This document shows positions 19,271 through 27,908 of a stretch of DNA of 64,000 nucleotides, piece by piece. The notes below the pieces were generated by a model. It did not search any database. It was not told the origin of the DNA and was given only the letters and a program-made list of their open reading frames with translations. A program made the translations under genes and the position numbers. How positions within the stretch are numbered: the first letter of the stretch is position 1; each line of letters opens with the position of its first letter. Origin of the DNA: Collimonas fungivorans Ter331 (GTDB taxonomy: Bacteria; Pseudomonadota; Gammaproteobacteria; Burkholderiales; Burkholderiaceae_D); NCBI RefSeq assembly GCF_000221045.1, contig NC_015856.1, positions 744,001-808,000 on the forward strand. Direction: 5' to 3'.

Positions 19271-19303
19271 AAAACAAAAAGCCCGCTGCAGGCAGCGGGC
19301 TTT
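19271..19303 (-). terminator. Rho-independent terminator after mscL
   Basis: On the minus strand a 9-bp GC stem (19281-19289 with 19292-19300), extended by A-T pairs, leads into a T-rich run. It lies 22 bp past the mscL stop and insulates mscL from the sigma gene. Confidence 0.8.
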
Positions 19304-19324
19304 GGCGACCAACGCAGGCGACGG

Positions 19325-19735
19325 TTATTTTTTTAGCGAGTCGCGGATCTCGCGCAGCAGCACGGTGTTTTCCGGATCGGCGGCAGGCGCCGGCGGTTGT
19401 TCGCCGCGCAGCTTGTTGATCACGCGCACCATCTGGAAAATCACGAAGGCCAGGATGACAAAATTCAGTGCAATGGTAATGAAGTTGCCGTAGGCCAGCA
19501 CAGCGCCGGCTTTCTTGGCTTCCGCCAGCGTCAGCTCGGTGCTCTGGCCGTTCAGCGGGAAGTAGTGGTTGGCAAAATCCAGGCCGCCGAAAATCTTGCC
19601 GACCACCGGCATGATGATGTCCTGCACCAGGGAATCGACGATCTTGCCGAACGCGCCGCCGATGATCACGCCGACTGCCAGGTCCATCACGTTGCCTTTG
19701 AGTGCAAAGGTCTTGAATTCTTGCATCATGCCCAT
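19325..19735 (-). CDS. mscL: Large-conductance mechanosensitive channel
   Basis: 136-residue MscL, the same length as the E. coli protein. The N-terminal amphipathic helix ([13 protein letters not shown]) and TM1 ([20 protein letters not shown]) are followed by a periplasmic loop, TM2 ([13 protein letters not shown]) and a charged C-terminal helix bundle. It acts as an emergency osmotic valve in the inner membrane. ATG at 19735 has GGAG 8 bp upstream; an apparent in-frame ATG at 19750 overlaps that ribosome site and is unlikely to be used. Confidence 0.96.
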   Translation of the reverse strand: MGMMQEFKTFALKGNVMDLAVGVIIGGAFGKIVDSLVQDIIMPVVGKIFGGLDFANHYFPLNGQSTELTLAEAKKAGAVLAYGNFITIALNFVILAFVIFQMVRVINKLRGEQPPAPAADPENTVLLREIRDSLKK

Positions 19736-19943
19736 GTGTTGTTTCTCCATAACTAATGTTGACAATCGGGAAGATACTGCGATCCCAGCCGGATTAAAAG
19801 GACAAATTTGTCAATTCTTGTTATTTTCCATCCCCGGACTTGCTTGCTGCAGTGCAAGAATCAGCTTCTGAAGGGAATTGTGCCAGGTTTAGCAGCAATT
19901 TCCATGGATTTAGCTGATTTTGTACCTGCGTGCATGTATTTCC

Positions 19944-19972
19944 TTTAAAACAGGCCTCAGCTTCGATATAAT
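19944..19972 (+). promoter_or_regulatory. Predicted sigma-70 promoter for petABC
   Basis: TTTAAA (19944-19949), a 17-bp spacer and a perfect TATAAT (19967-19972) lie 55 bp before the petA start, in the otherwise empty 292-bp gap between mscL and petA. Confidence 0.55.
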
Positions 19973-20027
19973 CTAGGGTTGCTAGAAGTTCCGTGCAAGT
20001 TTCGTATTTTGACTGATTGGGGTTGGT

Positions 20028-20648
20028 ATGAGTATCGAAAAGCAGGTCGACTCCGGTCGACGTGGATTGCTCGTGGCTACATGCGCGGCAGGCGGTGTGG
20101 CCGGTTTGGCGACGGCGGGGGCCTTTGTCTCCACTTTCCAGCCATCCGAACGCGCAAAAGCCGCGGGTGCACCAGTGGAAGTGGATATTTCCGGCATTAA
20201 ACCCGGCGAGATGCAAGTGTTCGAATGGCGCGGCAAGCCGGTCTGGATCATGAAACGTACCCCGGAACAGCTGAAGGGGCTGGAACATACCGCCTCCGAA
20301 GTGGCCGACCCCGAGTCGCTCAAGCCCTACACCATGGACTTGCCCGACTACTGCAAAAACAAGTCGAACAACCGCGGCCGCGCCGGCCACGAAGAAACCC
20401 TGGTGCTGGTAGGCATCTGCCCGCACCTCGGCTGTTCGCCATCCTCGAAATTCGCCCCCGGCGCCCAGCCTTCGCTGCCGGACGACTGGCAAGGCGGCTT
20501 CCTCTGCCCCTGCCACGGTTCGACTTTCGACCTGGCCGGCCGTGTTTTCAAGAACAAGCCGGCGCCAAACAACCTCGACGTGCCACGCTACATGTACCTG
20601 TCCGATACCAAGATCGTCATTGGTAAAGACGAGAAAGGTGAGGCTTAA
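20028..20648 (+). CDS. petA: Cytochrome bc1 Rieske iron-sulfur subunit
   Basis: 206-residue Rieske protein of ubiquinol-cytochrome c reductase. A twin-arginine-type N-terminus (SGRRGLLVATCAAGG) and one membrane anchor (about 12-35) precede the soluble domain. The [2Fe-2S] ligands are C131 and H133 in CPHLGC and C160 and H163 in CPCHGS, with C136 and C162 forming the disulfide. The insertion between the boxes (SSKFAPGAQPSLPDDW) is typical of proteobacterial forms. It transfers electrons from ubiquinol to cytochrome c1. First gene of petABC, 2 bp from petB. Confidence 0.97.
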   Translation: MSIEKQVDSGRRGLLVATCAAGGVAGLATAGAFVSTFQPSERAKAAGAPVEVDISGIKPGEMQVFEWRGKPVWIMKRTPEQLKGLEHTASEVADPESLKPYTMDLPDYCKNKSNNRGRAGHEETLVLVGICPHLGCSPSSKFAPGAQPSLPDDWQGGFLCPCHGSTFDLAGRVFKNKPAPNNLDVPRYMYLSDTKIVIGKDEKGEA

Positions 20649-20650
20649 TC

Positions 20651-22054
20651 ATGGCATTCCACGAAAAACAGCTGCCGGCCGATGCTCCCATCGCCGACAA
20701 GGCGCTGAACTGGATCGATGCGCGTTTCCCCGTCACATCGACCTGGAAAGCCCATCTGTCCGAGTACTACGCGCCAAAGAATTTCAACTTCTGGTACGCC
20801 TTCGGTTCGCTGGCGCTGCTGGTGCTGGTGATCCAGATCGTCACCGGCATCTTCCTGGTCATGCATTACAAGCCGGATGCCGCCCTGGCGTTTGCTTCCG
20901 TCGAATACATCATGCGCGACGTGCCTTGGGGCTGGCTGGTGCGCTACATGCACTCGACCGGCGCTTCGGCTTTCTTCATCGTGGTCTACCTGCACATGGT
21001 GCGCGGCCTGCTGTACGGTTCCTACCGCAAACCGCGCGAACTGGTATGGCTGTTCGGCGTCGGCATTTTCCTGTGCCTGATGGGCGAAGCATTCATGGGC
21101 TACCTGCTGCCATGGGGCCAGATGTCTTACTGGGGCGCGCAAGTCATCGTCAACCTGTTCGGTGCGATTCCTTTCATCGGCCCTGACCTGTCGCTGTGGA
21201 TCCGCGGCGATTATGTGGTCTCCGACGCTACCCTGAACCGCTTCTTCTCGTTCCACGTGATCGCGATCCCGCTGGTCCTGATCGGCCTGGTGGTTGCTCA
21301 CATCATCGCCCTGCACGAAGTGGGTTCCAACAACCCGGACGGCGTGGAGATCAAGGAAAAGCTGGACGCCAAGGGCGTGCCGCTGGATGGCGTGCCGTTC
21401 CACCCTTACTACTCGGTGCACGACGTGATGGCGGTTGCCGTATTCCTGATCGTGTTCAGCGCCGTGGTGTTCTTCGGTCCTGAAATGGGCGGCTACTTCC
21501 TCGAGTACAACAACTTCGTCCCAGCCGATTCGCTGAAGACGCCGCCGCACATCGCACCGGTCTGGTATTTCACGCCTTACTATTCGATCCTGCGCGCAGT
21601 CACTTCGGACTTCATCGTCTACCTGCAGGTTGGCGTGGCCGCTTTTGTCGCCTTGCTGTGGCTGAAGTCGAGCCTGAACAGCATGCTCAAGATCGCCGCT
21701 TTGGTCATCGGGCTGGCCATCATCGGCGCCATGTTCGTGTTCGACGCCAAGTTCTTCGGCGTAGTGCTGATGGGCGTCTCGGTCGTCATCCTGGCCGGCC
21801 TGCCTTGGCTGGATCATTCCAAGGTGAAGTCGATCCGTTATCGTCCGAGCTGGCACAAGTACATCTACATCCTGTTTGCGATCACCTTCGTGGTGCTCGG
21901 CTACCTCGGCGTGCAGCCGCCTTCGGCGATCGGCGGGCTGGTGTCCAAGGTCTGCACATTCATCTACTTCGGCTTCTTCCTGCTGATGCCATGGTGGAGC
22001 GCCGCGGGTACATTCAAGCCAGTGCCGGACCGTGTTGTCTATCACCCGCACTAA
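20651..22054 (+). CDS. petB: Cytochrome bc1 cytochrome b subunit
   Basis: 467-residue cytochrome b with eight or nine membrane helices. Haem-ligating histidine pairs are visible in helix B (RYMHSTGASAFFIVVYLHM) and helix D (FFSFHVIAIPLVLIGLVVAH). The GWLVRYMHS segment and the PPHIAPVWYF (PEWY-type) motif mark the quinol-oxidation site. It contains both quinone sites of the complex. The gene follows petA by 2 bp and precedes petC by 16 bp. Confidence 0.97.
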   Translation: MAFHEKQLPADAPIADKALNWIDARFPVTSTWKAHLSEYYAPKNFNFWYAFGSLALLVLVIQIVTGIFLVMHYKPDAALAFASVEYIMRDVPWGWLVRYMHSTGASAFFIVVYLHMVRGLLYGSYRKPRELVWLFGVGIFLCLMGEAFMGYLLPWGQMSYWGAQVIVNLFGAIPFIGPDLSLWIRGDYVVSDATLNRFFSFHVIAIPLVLIGLVVAHIIALHEVGSNNPDGVEIKEKLDAKGVPLDGVPFHPYYSVHDVMAVAVFLIVFSAVVFFGPEMGGYFLEYNNFVPADSLKTPPHIAPVWYFTPYYSILRAVTSDFIVYLQVGVAAFVALLWLKSSLNSMLKIAALVIGLAIIGAMFVFDAKFFGVVLMGVSVVILAGLPWLDHSKVKSIRYRPSWHKYIYILFAITFVVLGYLGVQPPSAIGGLVSKVCTFIYFGFFLLMPWWSAAGTFKPVPDRVVYHPH

Positions 22055-22070
22055 GCCAGAGGATAAGAAC

Positions 22071-22838
22071 ATGACATTGCTGAAAAAATTAGTGGCAACT
22101 CTGGTACTGCTCCCGGCGCTGGCTTTTGCCAGCGAAGAGGGCGGTTATCCGCTGGATACCGCGCCGGAACAGAGCAACGACCTGTCCGCGCTGCAAAACG
22201 GCGCCAAGCTGTTCGTCAACTACTGTCTGAACTGCCACTCGGCATCGTCGATGCGCTACAACCGCTTGCACGATATCGGCCTGAGCGACGAGCAGATCAA
22301 GAACAACCTGCTGTTCACCGGCGACAAGGTGGGCGACCTGATGACTATCGCCATGTCGCCGAAAGACAGCAAGGCATGGTTCGGCGCCGCGCCGCCGGAT
22401 CTGTCGGTGATCGCCCGCGCCAAGGCATCCGGCGCAGGCAGCGGTCCGGACTGGCTCTACACTTATCTGCGTACTTTCTACAAGGATGACACCCGGCCAA
22501 CCGGCTGGAACAACATGGTCTTCCCTAACGTCGGCATGCCGCACGTGCTGTGGGAACTGGAAGGAATTCGTACTGCCAAATACGAAGACGTGAAGGATCC
22601 GCACGAAGAGGGCAAGACCGAACACAAGTTTGTCGGTTTCGAGCAGGTCAAGCCGGGCAAGATGAACAAGGTCGAATACGACGTTGCAGTCGCCGACCTG
22701 GTGTCCTATCTTGCATGGATGGGCGAACCTGCCCAGAACACCCGCAAGCGCCTTGGCGTCTGGGTCCTGCTGTTCCTCGGCATGTTCTTCGTTCTGGCAT
22801 GGCGTCTCAACGCGTCATACTGGAAAGACGTCAAGTAG
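22071..22838 (+). CDS. petC: Cytochrome bc1 cytochrome c1 subunit
   Basis: 255-residue cytochrome c1 with a signal peptide (1-20), the covalent haem-binding motif CLNCH (C52, C55, H56) and a C-terminal membrane anchor (about 228-247). The ATG at 22071 is preceded by AGAGGA. An in-frame TTG upstream overlaps petB and lacks family support. It passes electrons from the Rieske protein to soluble cytochrome c. Last gene of petABC; a terminator follows. Confidence 0.96.
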   Translation: MTLLKKLVATLVLLPALAFASEEGGYPLDTAPEQSNDLSALQNGAKLFVNYCLNCHSASSMRYNRLHDIGLSDEQIKNNLLFTGDKVGDLMTIAMSPKDSKAWFGAAPPDLSVIARAKASGAGSGPDWLYTYLRTFYKDDTRPTGWNNMVFPNVGMPHVLWELEGIRTAKYEDVKDPHEEGKTEHKFVGFEQVKPGKMNKVEYDVAVADLVSYLAWMGEPAQNTRKRLGVWVLLFLGMFFVLAWRLNASYWKDVK

Positions 22839-22872
22839 TTTTCATGCCCGCGATTTTGCGGGTATGCGTTTT

Positions 22873-22906
22873 GGGGTGAGCCGTATCGGGTCTCACCCTT
22901 TTGTTT
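22873..22906 (+). terminator. Terminator between petC and sspA
   Basis: A 7-bp stem GGGTGAG (22874-22880) pairs with CTCACCC (22892-22898), followed by TTTTGTTT. A smaller GC hairpin lies just upstream, around 22843-22865. Confidence 0.6.
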
Positions 22907-22922
22907 CTAAGGAACTATAAAA

Positions 22923-23534
22923 ATGATGGTTCTCTATTCGGGTACAACCTGCCCATTTTCACAACGCTGCCGTCTCGTTCTGTTCGAGAAGGGCATGGAC
23001 TTTGAAATTCGCGATGTCGACTTGTTCAACAAGCCGGAAGACATCTCGACCATGAATCCATATGGTCAAGTGCCGATCCTGGTCGAGCGCGACCTGATTC
23101 TGTACGAATCCAATATCATTAACGAATACATCGACGAACGTTTCCCGCATCCGCAGCTGATGCCGGCCGATCCGCTGATGCGCGCCCGTGCGCGGCTGAT
23201 GCTGTTCAACTTTGAGAAAGAACTGTTCATCCACGTGCACACGCTGGAGAACGAGAAAACCAAAGCAGCAGAGAAGAGCCACGAAAAGGCACGCTCGGAA
23301 ATCCGCGACCGCCTGACCACGCTGGCGCCTTTGTTCCTGAAGAACAAATACATGCTGGGCGACGAGTTCTCGATGCTGGACGTAGCCATCGCGCCGCTGC
23401 TGTGGCGCCTGGATCACTACGGCATTGAGCTGTCGAAGACAGCTGCGCCGCTGATGAAGTATGCTGAGCGTATATTCTCGCGCCCGGCCTACATCGAAGC
23501 GCTGACGCCTTCCGAAAAAGTCATGCGTCGTTAA
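22923..23534 (+). CDS. sspA: Stringent starvation protein A
   Basis: 203-residue GST-fold protein: an N-terminal thioredoxin-like domain (YSGTTCPFSQRCRLVLFEKG) with the cis-proline segment YGQVPILV and the ESNIINEYIDE helix, then an all-helical C-terminal domain. SspA binds RNA polymerase and alters transcription under starvation and acid stress. AAGGAA precedes the ATG at 22923. It stands in the conserved petABC-sspA-sspB order and is separated from sspB by a strong hairpin. Confidence 0.95.
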   Translation: MMVLYSGTTCPFSQRCRLVLFEKGMDFEIRDVDLFNKPEDISTMNPYGQVPILVERDLILYESNIINEYIDERFPHPQLMPADPLMRARARLMLFNFEKELFIHVHTLENEKTKAAEKSHEKARSEIRDRLTTLAPLFLKNKYMLGDEFSMLDVAIAPLLWRLDHYGIELSKTAAPLMKYAERIFSRPAYIEALTPSEKVMRR

Positions 23535-23552
23535 GATCGTGTAGATTACCGG

Positions 23553-23579
23553 TATGCACTGCCGTTGCGGCAGTGCATA
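23553..23579. other. Intercistronic hairpin sspA-sspB
   Basis: A perfect 12-bp stem (23553-23564 with 23568-23579) and a 3-nt loop TTG. Only three T's follow, so it is a weak terminator at best. It may attenuate or stabilise the sspAB transcript. Confidence 0.6.
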
Positions 23580-23609
23580 TTTCCCCATGCTTTTGTACCG
23601 TTGCTTCCC

Positions 23610-24119
23610 ATGTCAGAAACTTCTACCAAACCGTATTTGTTGCGCGCCATTTATGAATGGTGCACCGACAATGGCTACACCCCGTATCTGGCGGCCAGGG
23701 TAGATGCGCACACGCGCGTGCCGATGCAGTTCGTCAAGAACGGCGAGATTGTATTGAACGTCAGTTTCGAGGCCACCAGCGGCCTGAAGATGGACAACGA
23801 GTTCGTCAATTTCAGCGCCCGTTTCGGCGGTGTCTCGCGGGAAATTTCGGTGCCGGTGGAAAACGTGATCGCCATCTATGCGCGCGAGAACGGCCAGGGC
23901 ATGGCGTTCGAACCATCGGCCACGGCCGCTGAAACGGACACTGAAGCCGCCGCCGAGCAAGAAGCCAATCCAGAGCCGACCGCCACGGTAACGCCGATCC
24001 TGAGCTCGGTGCCGTCGTCCAGCAGCGACACAAAACAGAATTTGTCCGGCACGGATCCCGAAAAAGATCCGGAACCGCCAAAAAAAGGCGGAAGGCCTAC
24101 CCTAACTCGAATTAAATAG
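23610..24119 (+). CDS. sspB: ClpXP adaptor / stringent starvation protein B
   Basis: 169-residue SspB. The N-terminal ssrA-tag-binding domain (MSETSTKPYLLRAIYEWCTDNG to about residue 105, with the VPMQFVKNGEIVLN strand) is followed by an acidic, unstructured Ala/Glu/Pro linker. A short C-terminal basic motif ends in RPTLTRIK, which fits the ClpX-binding tail. It delivers ssrA-tagged proteins to ClpXP. ATG at 23610 gives the conserved start; an upstream TTG lies inside the hairpin. The end of the gene carries the -10 of the downstream tRNA promoter. Confidence 0.95.
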   Translation: MSETSTKPYLLRAIYEWCTDNGYTPYLAARVDAHTRVPMQFVKNGEIVLNVSFEATSGLKMDNEFVNFSARFGGVSREISVPVENVIAIYARENGQGMAFEPSATAAETDTEAAAEQEANPEPTATVTPILSSVPSSSSDTKQNLSGTDPEKDPEPPKKGGRPTLTRIK

Positions 24120-24144
24120 GTATAATTGCGGACTTCGCAGTTTA

Positions 24145-24220
24145 GCTGGCTTAGCTCATCTGGTAGAGCACCTGACTTGTAATCAGGGGGTGGCGGGTTC
24201 AAGTCCTGCAGCCAGCACCA
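24145..24220 (+). tRNA. tRNA-Thr (anticodon TGT)
   Basis: 76-nt cloverleaf with encoded CCA. The acceptor stem GCTGGCT/AGCCAGC (24145-24151 with 24210-24216), D-arm with GGT, anticodon stem CCTGA/TCAGG with anticodon TGT at 24178-24180 and T-loop GTTCAAG are all in place. A TATAAT at 24121-24126 is a likely promoter -10. Partial copies of its 3' end near 40.45 and 46.37 kb suggest that it is an integration site. Confidence 0.97.
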
Positions 24221-24226
24221 ATATCT

Positions 24227-24255
24227 AAAAGGCCCATCGTTCGATGGGCCTTTTT
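24227..24255 (+). terminator. Terminator of tRNA-Thr
   Basis: An AAAAGGCCCATCG stem pairs with CGATGGGCCTTTT around a TT turn (left arm to 24239, right arm from 24242), followed by a T-rich tract. The rest of 24256-24414 holds nothing recognisable. Confidence 0.85.
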
Positions 24256-24414
24256 CTTTTGCTCCGCAAAAATCATTTTGCAGGTTTGACTAGCTTCTCC
24301 TGCGATGTCGAACATGGTGCGCAGTCATTGTCGCGGTTGCTTGGTCTCAATTGGTTTTGTGCCGCAGAAATACCATCAATTTTCTCTTTGTCGGCCCCTG
24401 CTTTTACCCGTAAA

Positions 24415-25323
24415 TCACGACTTCAAGCTAAAGCGCTCCACCACGAAATCGACGAAGCTGCGTAACTTGGGCGACATGCGGTGATCACGCAGGTAGATGA
24501 GGTTCAACGGCCGGATCGGAGGCGTGTATCCAGGCAGTAGGCGAACGAGAAGGCCATCCTCGATGTCCTTTGACAGCATTATCTCAGGCAGCATGACAAT
24601 CCCCATGCCAGCGAGCGCAGCTTGGCGTAACCCCTGGGCGCTGTCGACTTGCATCCGGCCCGAAATCGGCACGCTGATTTCGCCCTCTGGACCAGTCATG
24701 CGCCAGGATGCCTGTGCCGATCTCCACTCGGACCGCGAGGAATAGGTATAGGCCAAACAATTGTGCTGGGCAAGATCCTCCGGTCGTCGTGGTTCACCGC
24801 GCTTCGCCAGATAACTCGGTGCGGCGCAAATCATCAATCTATACGGTGCAAGCGGGCGCGCAATCAGATCGGAACCCTGAAGATTGCCAAGACGGATCGC
24901 CGCCTCGAATCCGTCCTCAGCCAAATCCACGACAGTGTCGGTGATGACCACGTCGAGATCCACTTTGGGATAACGCGCCGTATAGTCGGCGAGCGCGGGT
25001 ATCAATCGCTCCGTGCCAAAAGTCGCAGATGCGGTAACACGAAGCCGCCCTTTGGGACTGGTCTGTGTCTCGAGTGCGAGGGCATCAGCATCTCCAACGA
25101 GATCGAGGATCTCAATGCATCGTTCGTAATAGGCCTTGCCGAATTCGGTCAGATTTTGCCGCCGCGTGGTCCGATTGATGAGCCGTGTACCGAGACGATC
25201 CTCTAGCGCCTGCAAATGGTTGCCCACCATGGTTGGCGACAGGTCGCATTCCGCTGCTGCCGCCGTCAGACTCCCCGTGTCAACTACACGGATGAAGATA
25301 GCCATGGCCTTGAAGATGTCCAT
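24415..25323 (-). CDS. LysR-family transcriptional regulator
   Basis: 302-residue LysR regulator with an N-terminal winged HTH (FKAMAIFIRVVDTGSLTAAAAECDLSP) and a periplasmic-binding-type effector domain (from about residue 90). It is divergent from an MFS exporter gene, with 141 bp between the start codons, and most likely controls it. ATG at 25323 is preferred to the TTG two codons upstream. Codon use is less G+C-rich than in the backbone, in keeping with an acquired segment after the tRNA. Confidence 0.88.
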   Translation of the reverse strand: MDIFKAMAIFIRVVDTGSLTAAAAECDLSPTMVGNHLQALEDRLGTRLINRTTRRQNLTEFGKAYYERCIEILDLVGDADALALETQTSPKGRLRVTASATFGTERLIPALADYTARYPKVDLDVVITDTVVDLAEDGFEAAIRLGNLQGSDLIARPLAPYRLMICAAPSYLAKRGEPRRPEDLAQHNCLAYTYSSRSEWRSAQASWRMTGPEGEISVPISGRMQVDSAQGLRQAALAGMGIVMLPEIMLSKDIEDGLLVRLLPGYTPPIRPLNLIYLRDHRMSPKLRSFVDFVVERFSLKS

Positions 25324-25464
25324 TACCAATATTTCCTAGGTAGTCATCAAACAAAATGGCAGTTTATATAATTTTTCAAGGCAATACAATGAGATTGGAA
25401 TTAGTCAGCGGTTTTCGTGACGATCATTTTTCAACAAGAAAACAATCTCTGGGACTCTCCTCTC

Positions 25465-26889
25465 ATGCCTTATCTGAAACCGAATCAATCAACATCGCCG
25501 CGCCTGACCTTGATAGCCACCAGTCTAGGCTTAGTCCTTGTCACTCTCGACGTCACTGTCGTGAACGTTGCGCTGGAAAGGATCCAAGCGTCGCTCAGCA
25601 CCAACGTGACCGGTTTGCAATGGATCATTAACGCTTACACGTTGGTCTTTGCGAGCCTGCTGTTAACGGCTGGTGCCATTGGTGACCGCTTCGGTGCCAA
25701 ACGAATCTTCGTCATAGGTTTTGCGTTGTTTACCATTGCGTCACTGGCCTGCGGCATGGCGGGCACAATCGGTACCCTCATTGCCGGCCGCGTCGTCCAA
25801 GGAGTGGGGGCGGCACTTTGTGTCCCAGCCTCGTTGGCGTTGCTTAGCGCCAGCTTTCCGGAAGCGGCCTCTCGTGCCCGAGCCGTGAGCATATGGGCTG
25901 GCGTTGGCGGCTTGGCGCTTGCGGCCGGGCCGGTTGTCGGCGGCATCATGGTGGATCGCTTCGGTTGGCCGAGCATCTTCTTCCTCAACCTGCCACTTGG
26001 GCTCTTAGGCATCTGGTTGACTTTATCCTATGCGCCGTCGGGTTCAAAGACACCCAACCAGGGATTAGATCTCGCCGGACAAGTGTTGGCGATTCTCGCG
26101 CTAGGTGGGCTCACCCTCGGCTTCGTCGAGGCCGGCGCACTCGGCTGGACGCATCCGCTAGTCCTGTCAGGTTTTACCTGTTTCCTGGTGGCCGGCGCGT
26201 TGTTCCTACTGGCAGAAGCCCGTGGCGCGGATCCTATGCTGCCGCTGTCGTTGTTTCGCTCGTCAGTGGTGAGCGCCTCCTGCGTCGTTGGACTCCTCAC
26301 CAACTTCGCCTACTATGGACTGATGTTTGTGCTCAGTCTATTCTTCCAGGCGACGAAGGGGTATTCGCCTTTGATGACTGGGCTAGCTTTTCTACCGATG
26401 ACGGCACTAGTAACCATCGCCAACTTGGTTTCTGGTCGACTGACCGCGCGCTTCGGGCCGCGGCTACCAATGGTGATAGGGCAAGCGCTAGCCGCATGCG
26501 GCTACCTGACTCTGGCTGGCATTGACGGCAGAACCCCATATAGCGTCATCGTCGGCCCACTGTTAGCGGCGGGCATCGGTGTGGCGCTGACGGTCCCCGC
26601 AATGACGGTCGCCGTTCTCGCCAACGCCGATAGACAACGCACAGGTATTACCTCTGGAGCGTTAAATGCCGCGCGCCAGACGGGGGGCGTCATCGGCGTC
26701 GGGGTATTCGGATCGTTGGTCGCTGGAGGGCCGGAAAAACTCCTTGCGGGCATGCATGTCGCGCTAATTCTGGCAGGTCTCGCACTCGGCATTGGCGCCA
26801 TCATCAGTTTTGTAAGCATCAAGGCAAGATTGATTACGAAATCAAATTCACTCCCCGTTGAAATGATTACCAAGGGCGAAACCAATTGA
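25465..26889 (+). CDS. MFS drug exporter, DHA2 (EmrB/QacA) type
   Basis: 474-residue hydrophobic transporter. The DHA2 signatures are LVTLDVTVVNVALERI in the first helix, WIINAYTLVFASLLLTAG, GDRFGAKR in the loop between helices 2 and 3, and WPSIFFLNLPLGLLG. The family normally has 14 helices and exports drugs by proton antiport. ATG at 25465 is preferred to a GTG at 25417. Divergent LysR neighbour suggests inducible efflux. The substrate is unknown. Confidence 0.88.
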   Translation: MPYLKPNQSTSPRLTLIATSLGLVLVTLDVTVVNVALERIQASLSTNVTGLQWIINAYTLVFASLLLTAGAIGDRFGAKRIFVIGFALFTIASLACGMAGTIGTLIAGRVVQGVGAALCVPASLALLSASFPEAASRARAVSIWAGVGGLALAAGPVVGGIMVDRFGWPSIFFLNLPLGLLGIWLTLSYAPSGSKTPNQGLDLAGQVLAILALGGLTLGFVEAGALGWTHPLVLSGFTCFLVAGALFLLAEARGADPMLPLSLFRSSVVSASCVVGLLTNFAYYGLMFVLSLFFQATKGYSPLMTGLAFLPMTALVTIANLVSGRLTARFGPRLPMVIGQALAACGYLTLAGIDGRTPYSVIVGPLLAAGIGVALTVPAMTVAVLANADRQRTGITSGALNAARQTGGVIGVGVFGSLVAGGPEKLLAGMHVALILAGLALGIGAIISFVSIKARLITKSNSLPVEMITKGETN

Positions 26890-27184
26890 AGGTTTGAGTT
26901 CGAATGCCTGTTCGAAGGGCATGCTGCGATGGTTTCTGGCCGATGTGATTCGCGCAGCATCTAAAATATAAAAAAATAGGTGACCTCATAGTTCCGCAAT
27001 GTCATGTGAACCTGCGCCGACATTGCGTTCGCAGACTACCGGAGTTGCTAAATTGCGGAACTGAAAACTTAGTAAGACGCGGACATCTCTGCGACACCCT
27101 CGGATGACACTCGCACATCCGGCTTACAATATCTTCATTCATTAACGCCACCTGACGACAGGTGCCATGCCATGAGGTATTGCC
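26890..27184. other. Intergenic region without recognisable gene
   Basis: A 295-bp gap between the MFS gene and the DsbA-family gene. I see no ORF with coding character, no RNA gene and no strong terminator. Confidence 0.5.
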
Positions 27185-27841
27185 ATGAATAACGCTTTGA
27201 AAATCGATTTCGTCTCCGATGTCGTCTGCCCCTGGTGTGCGATCGGGCTGGCGGGTCTCAATATCGCGCTCGAACGCCTCACTCCGGAGACGCACGTCGA
27301 CTTCACCGTCCACCCGTTCGAGCTCAACCCTGATATGCCCGCAGCCGGGCAGGAGCAACTTGAACATATCACCGAAAAATACGGCATCACCGCCGATCAG
27401 GCGCGCATCAACCGTGAACAGATCCGGGCCAGGGCGGCTGCCGTCGGTTTCACCATGAACCGCGATGACGCCAGCCGTGTCTACAACACTTTCGACGCGC
27501 ATCGTCTGCTTGCCTGGGCGAAAGAGAAGAATGCGCAAGCAACGCTCAAACTGGTCTTGCTCAAAGCCTATTTCAGCGACGGGAAAAACATCGCGGACAG
27601 GAATGTGCTGGCGGAACTTGCCAGGCAAGCCGGCCTGGATGGCGCCGAAGCCGACGAAGTACTGGCATCGGATCGGTTTGCTCAGGAAGTGAAGGAAGAA
27701 GAAGCGCTGTGGGCCCAGCGCGGCATCAGCAGCGTGCCCGCAGTCATCGTGAATGATCGCTACCTGATCTCGGGCGGCCAGCCGCCGGAGGTATTTGAAG
27801 AGCAGCTTCGAGCCATCCTGGCGAGCGACGAGCGGGAGTGA
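27185..27841 (+). CDS. DsbA-family oxidoreductase, FrnE type
   Basis: 218-residue thioredoxin-fold protein with active-site CPWC (C15-C18), the DFTVHPFELNPDMP segment, a helical insertion and the C-terminal SSVPAVIVNDRYLISGGQP segment that carries the cis-proline. No signal peptide is present, so it is a cytoplasmic FrnE/DsbA-like thiol oxidoreductase or isomerase, perhaps linked to oxidative stress. It ends 63 bp before the GGCC flank of the IS1182-type element and is followed by a GGCCGGC sequence into which the IS has inserted. Confidence 0.88.
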   Translation: MNNALKIDFVSDVVCPWCAIGLAGLNIALERLTPETHVDFTVHPFELNPDMPAAGQEQLEHITEKYGITADQARINREQIRARAAAVGFTMNRDDASRVYNTFDAHRLLAWAKEKNAQATLKLVLLKAYFSDGKNIADRNVLAELARQAGLDGAEADEVLASDRFAQEVKEEEALWAQRGISSVPAVIVNDRYLISGGQPPEVFEEQLRAILASDERE

Positions 27842-27908
27842 TTGTCGCGGGGGGTGTTCACGAACTGGCGCTGACATTGGTGCTGACCAGGAATGGCCGG
27901 CGCCGGCC

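Noticed and set aside
19801-19812. Perfect 12-bp palindrome GACAAATTTGTC upstream of mscL
   Set aside because: It could be an operator, but it is short, AT-rich and not placed against a convincing promoter, so chance is the better explanation.
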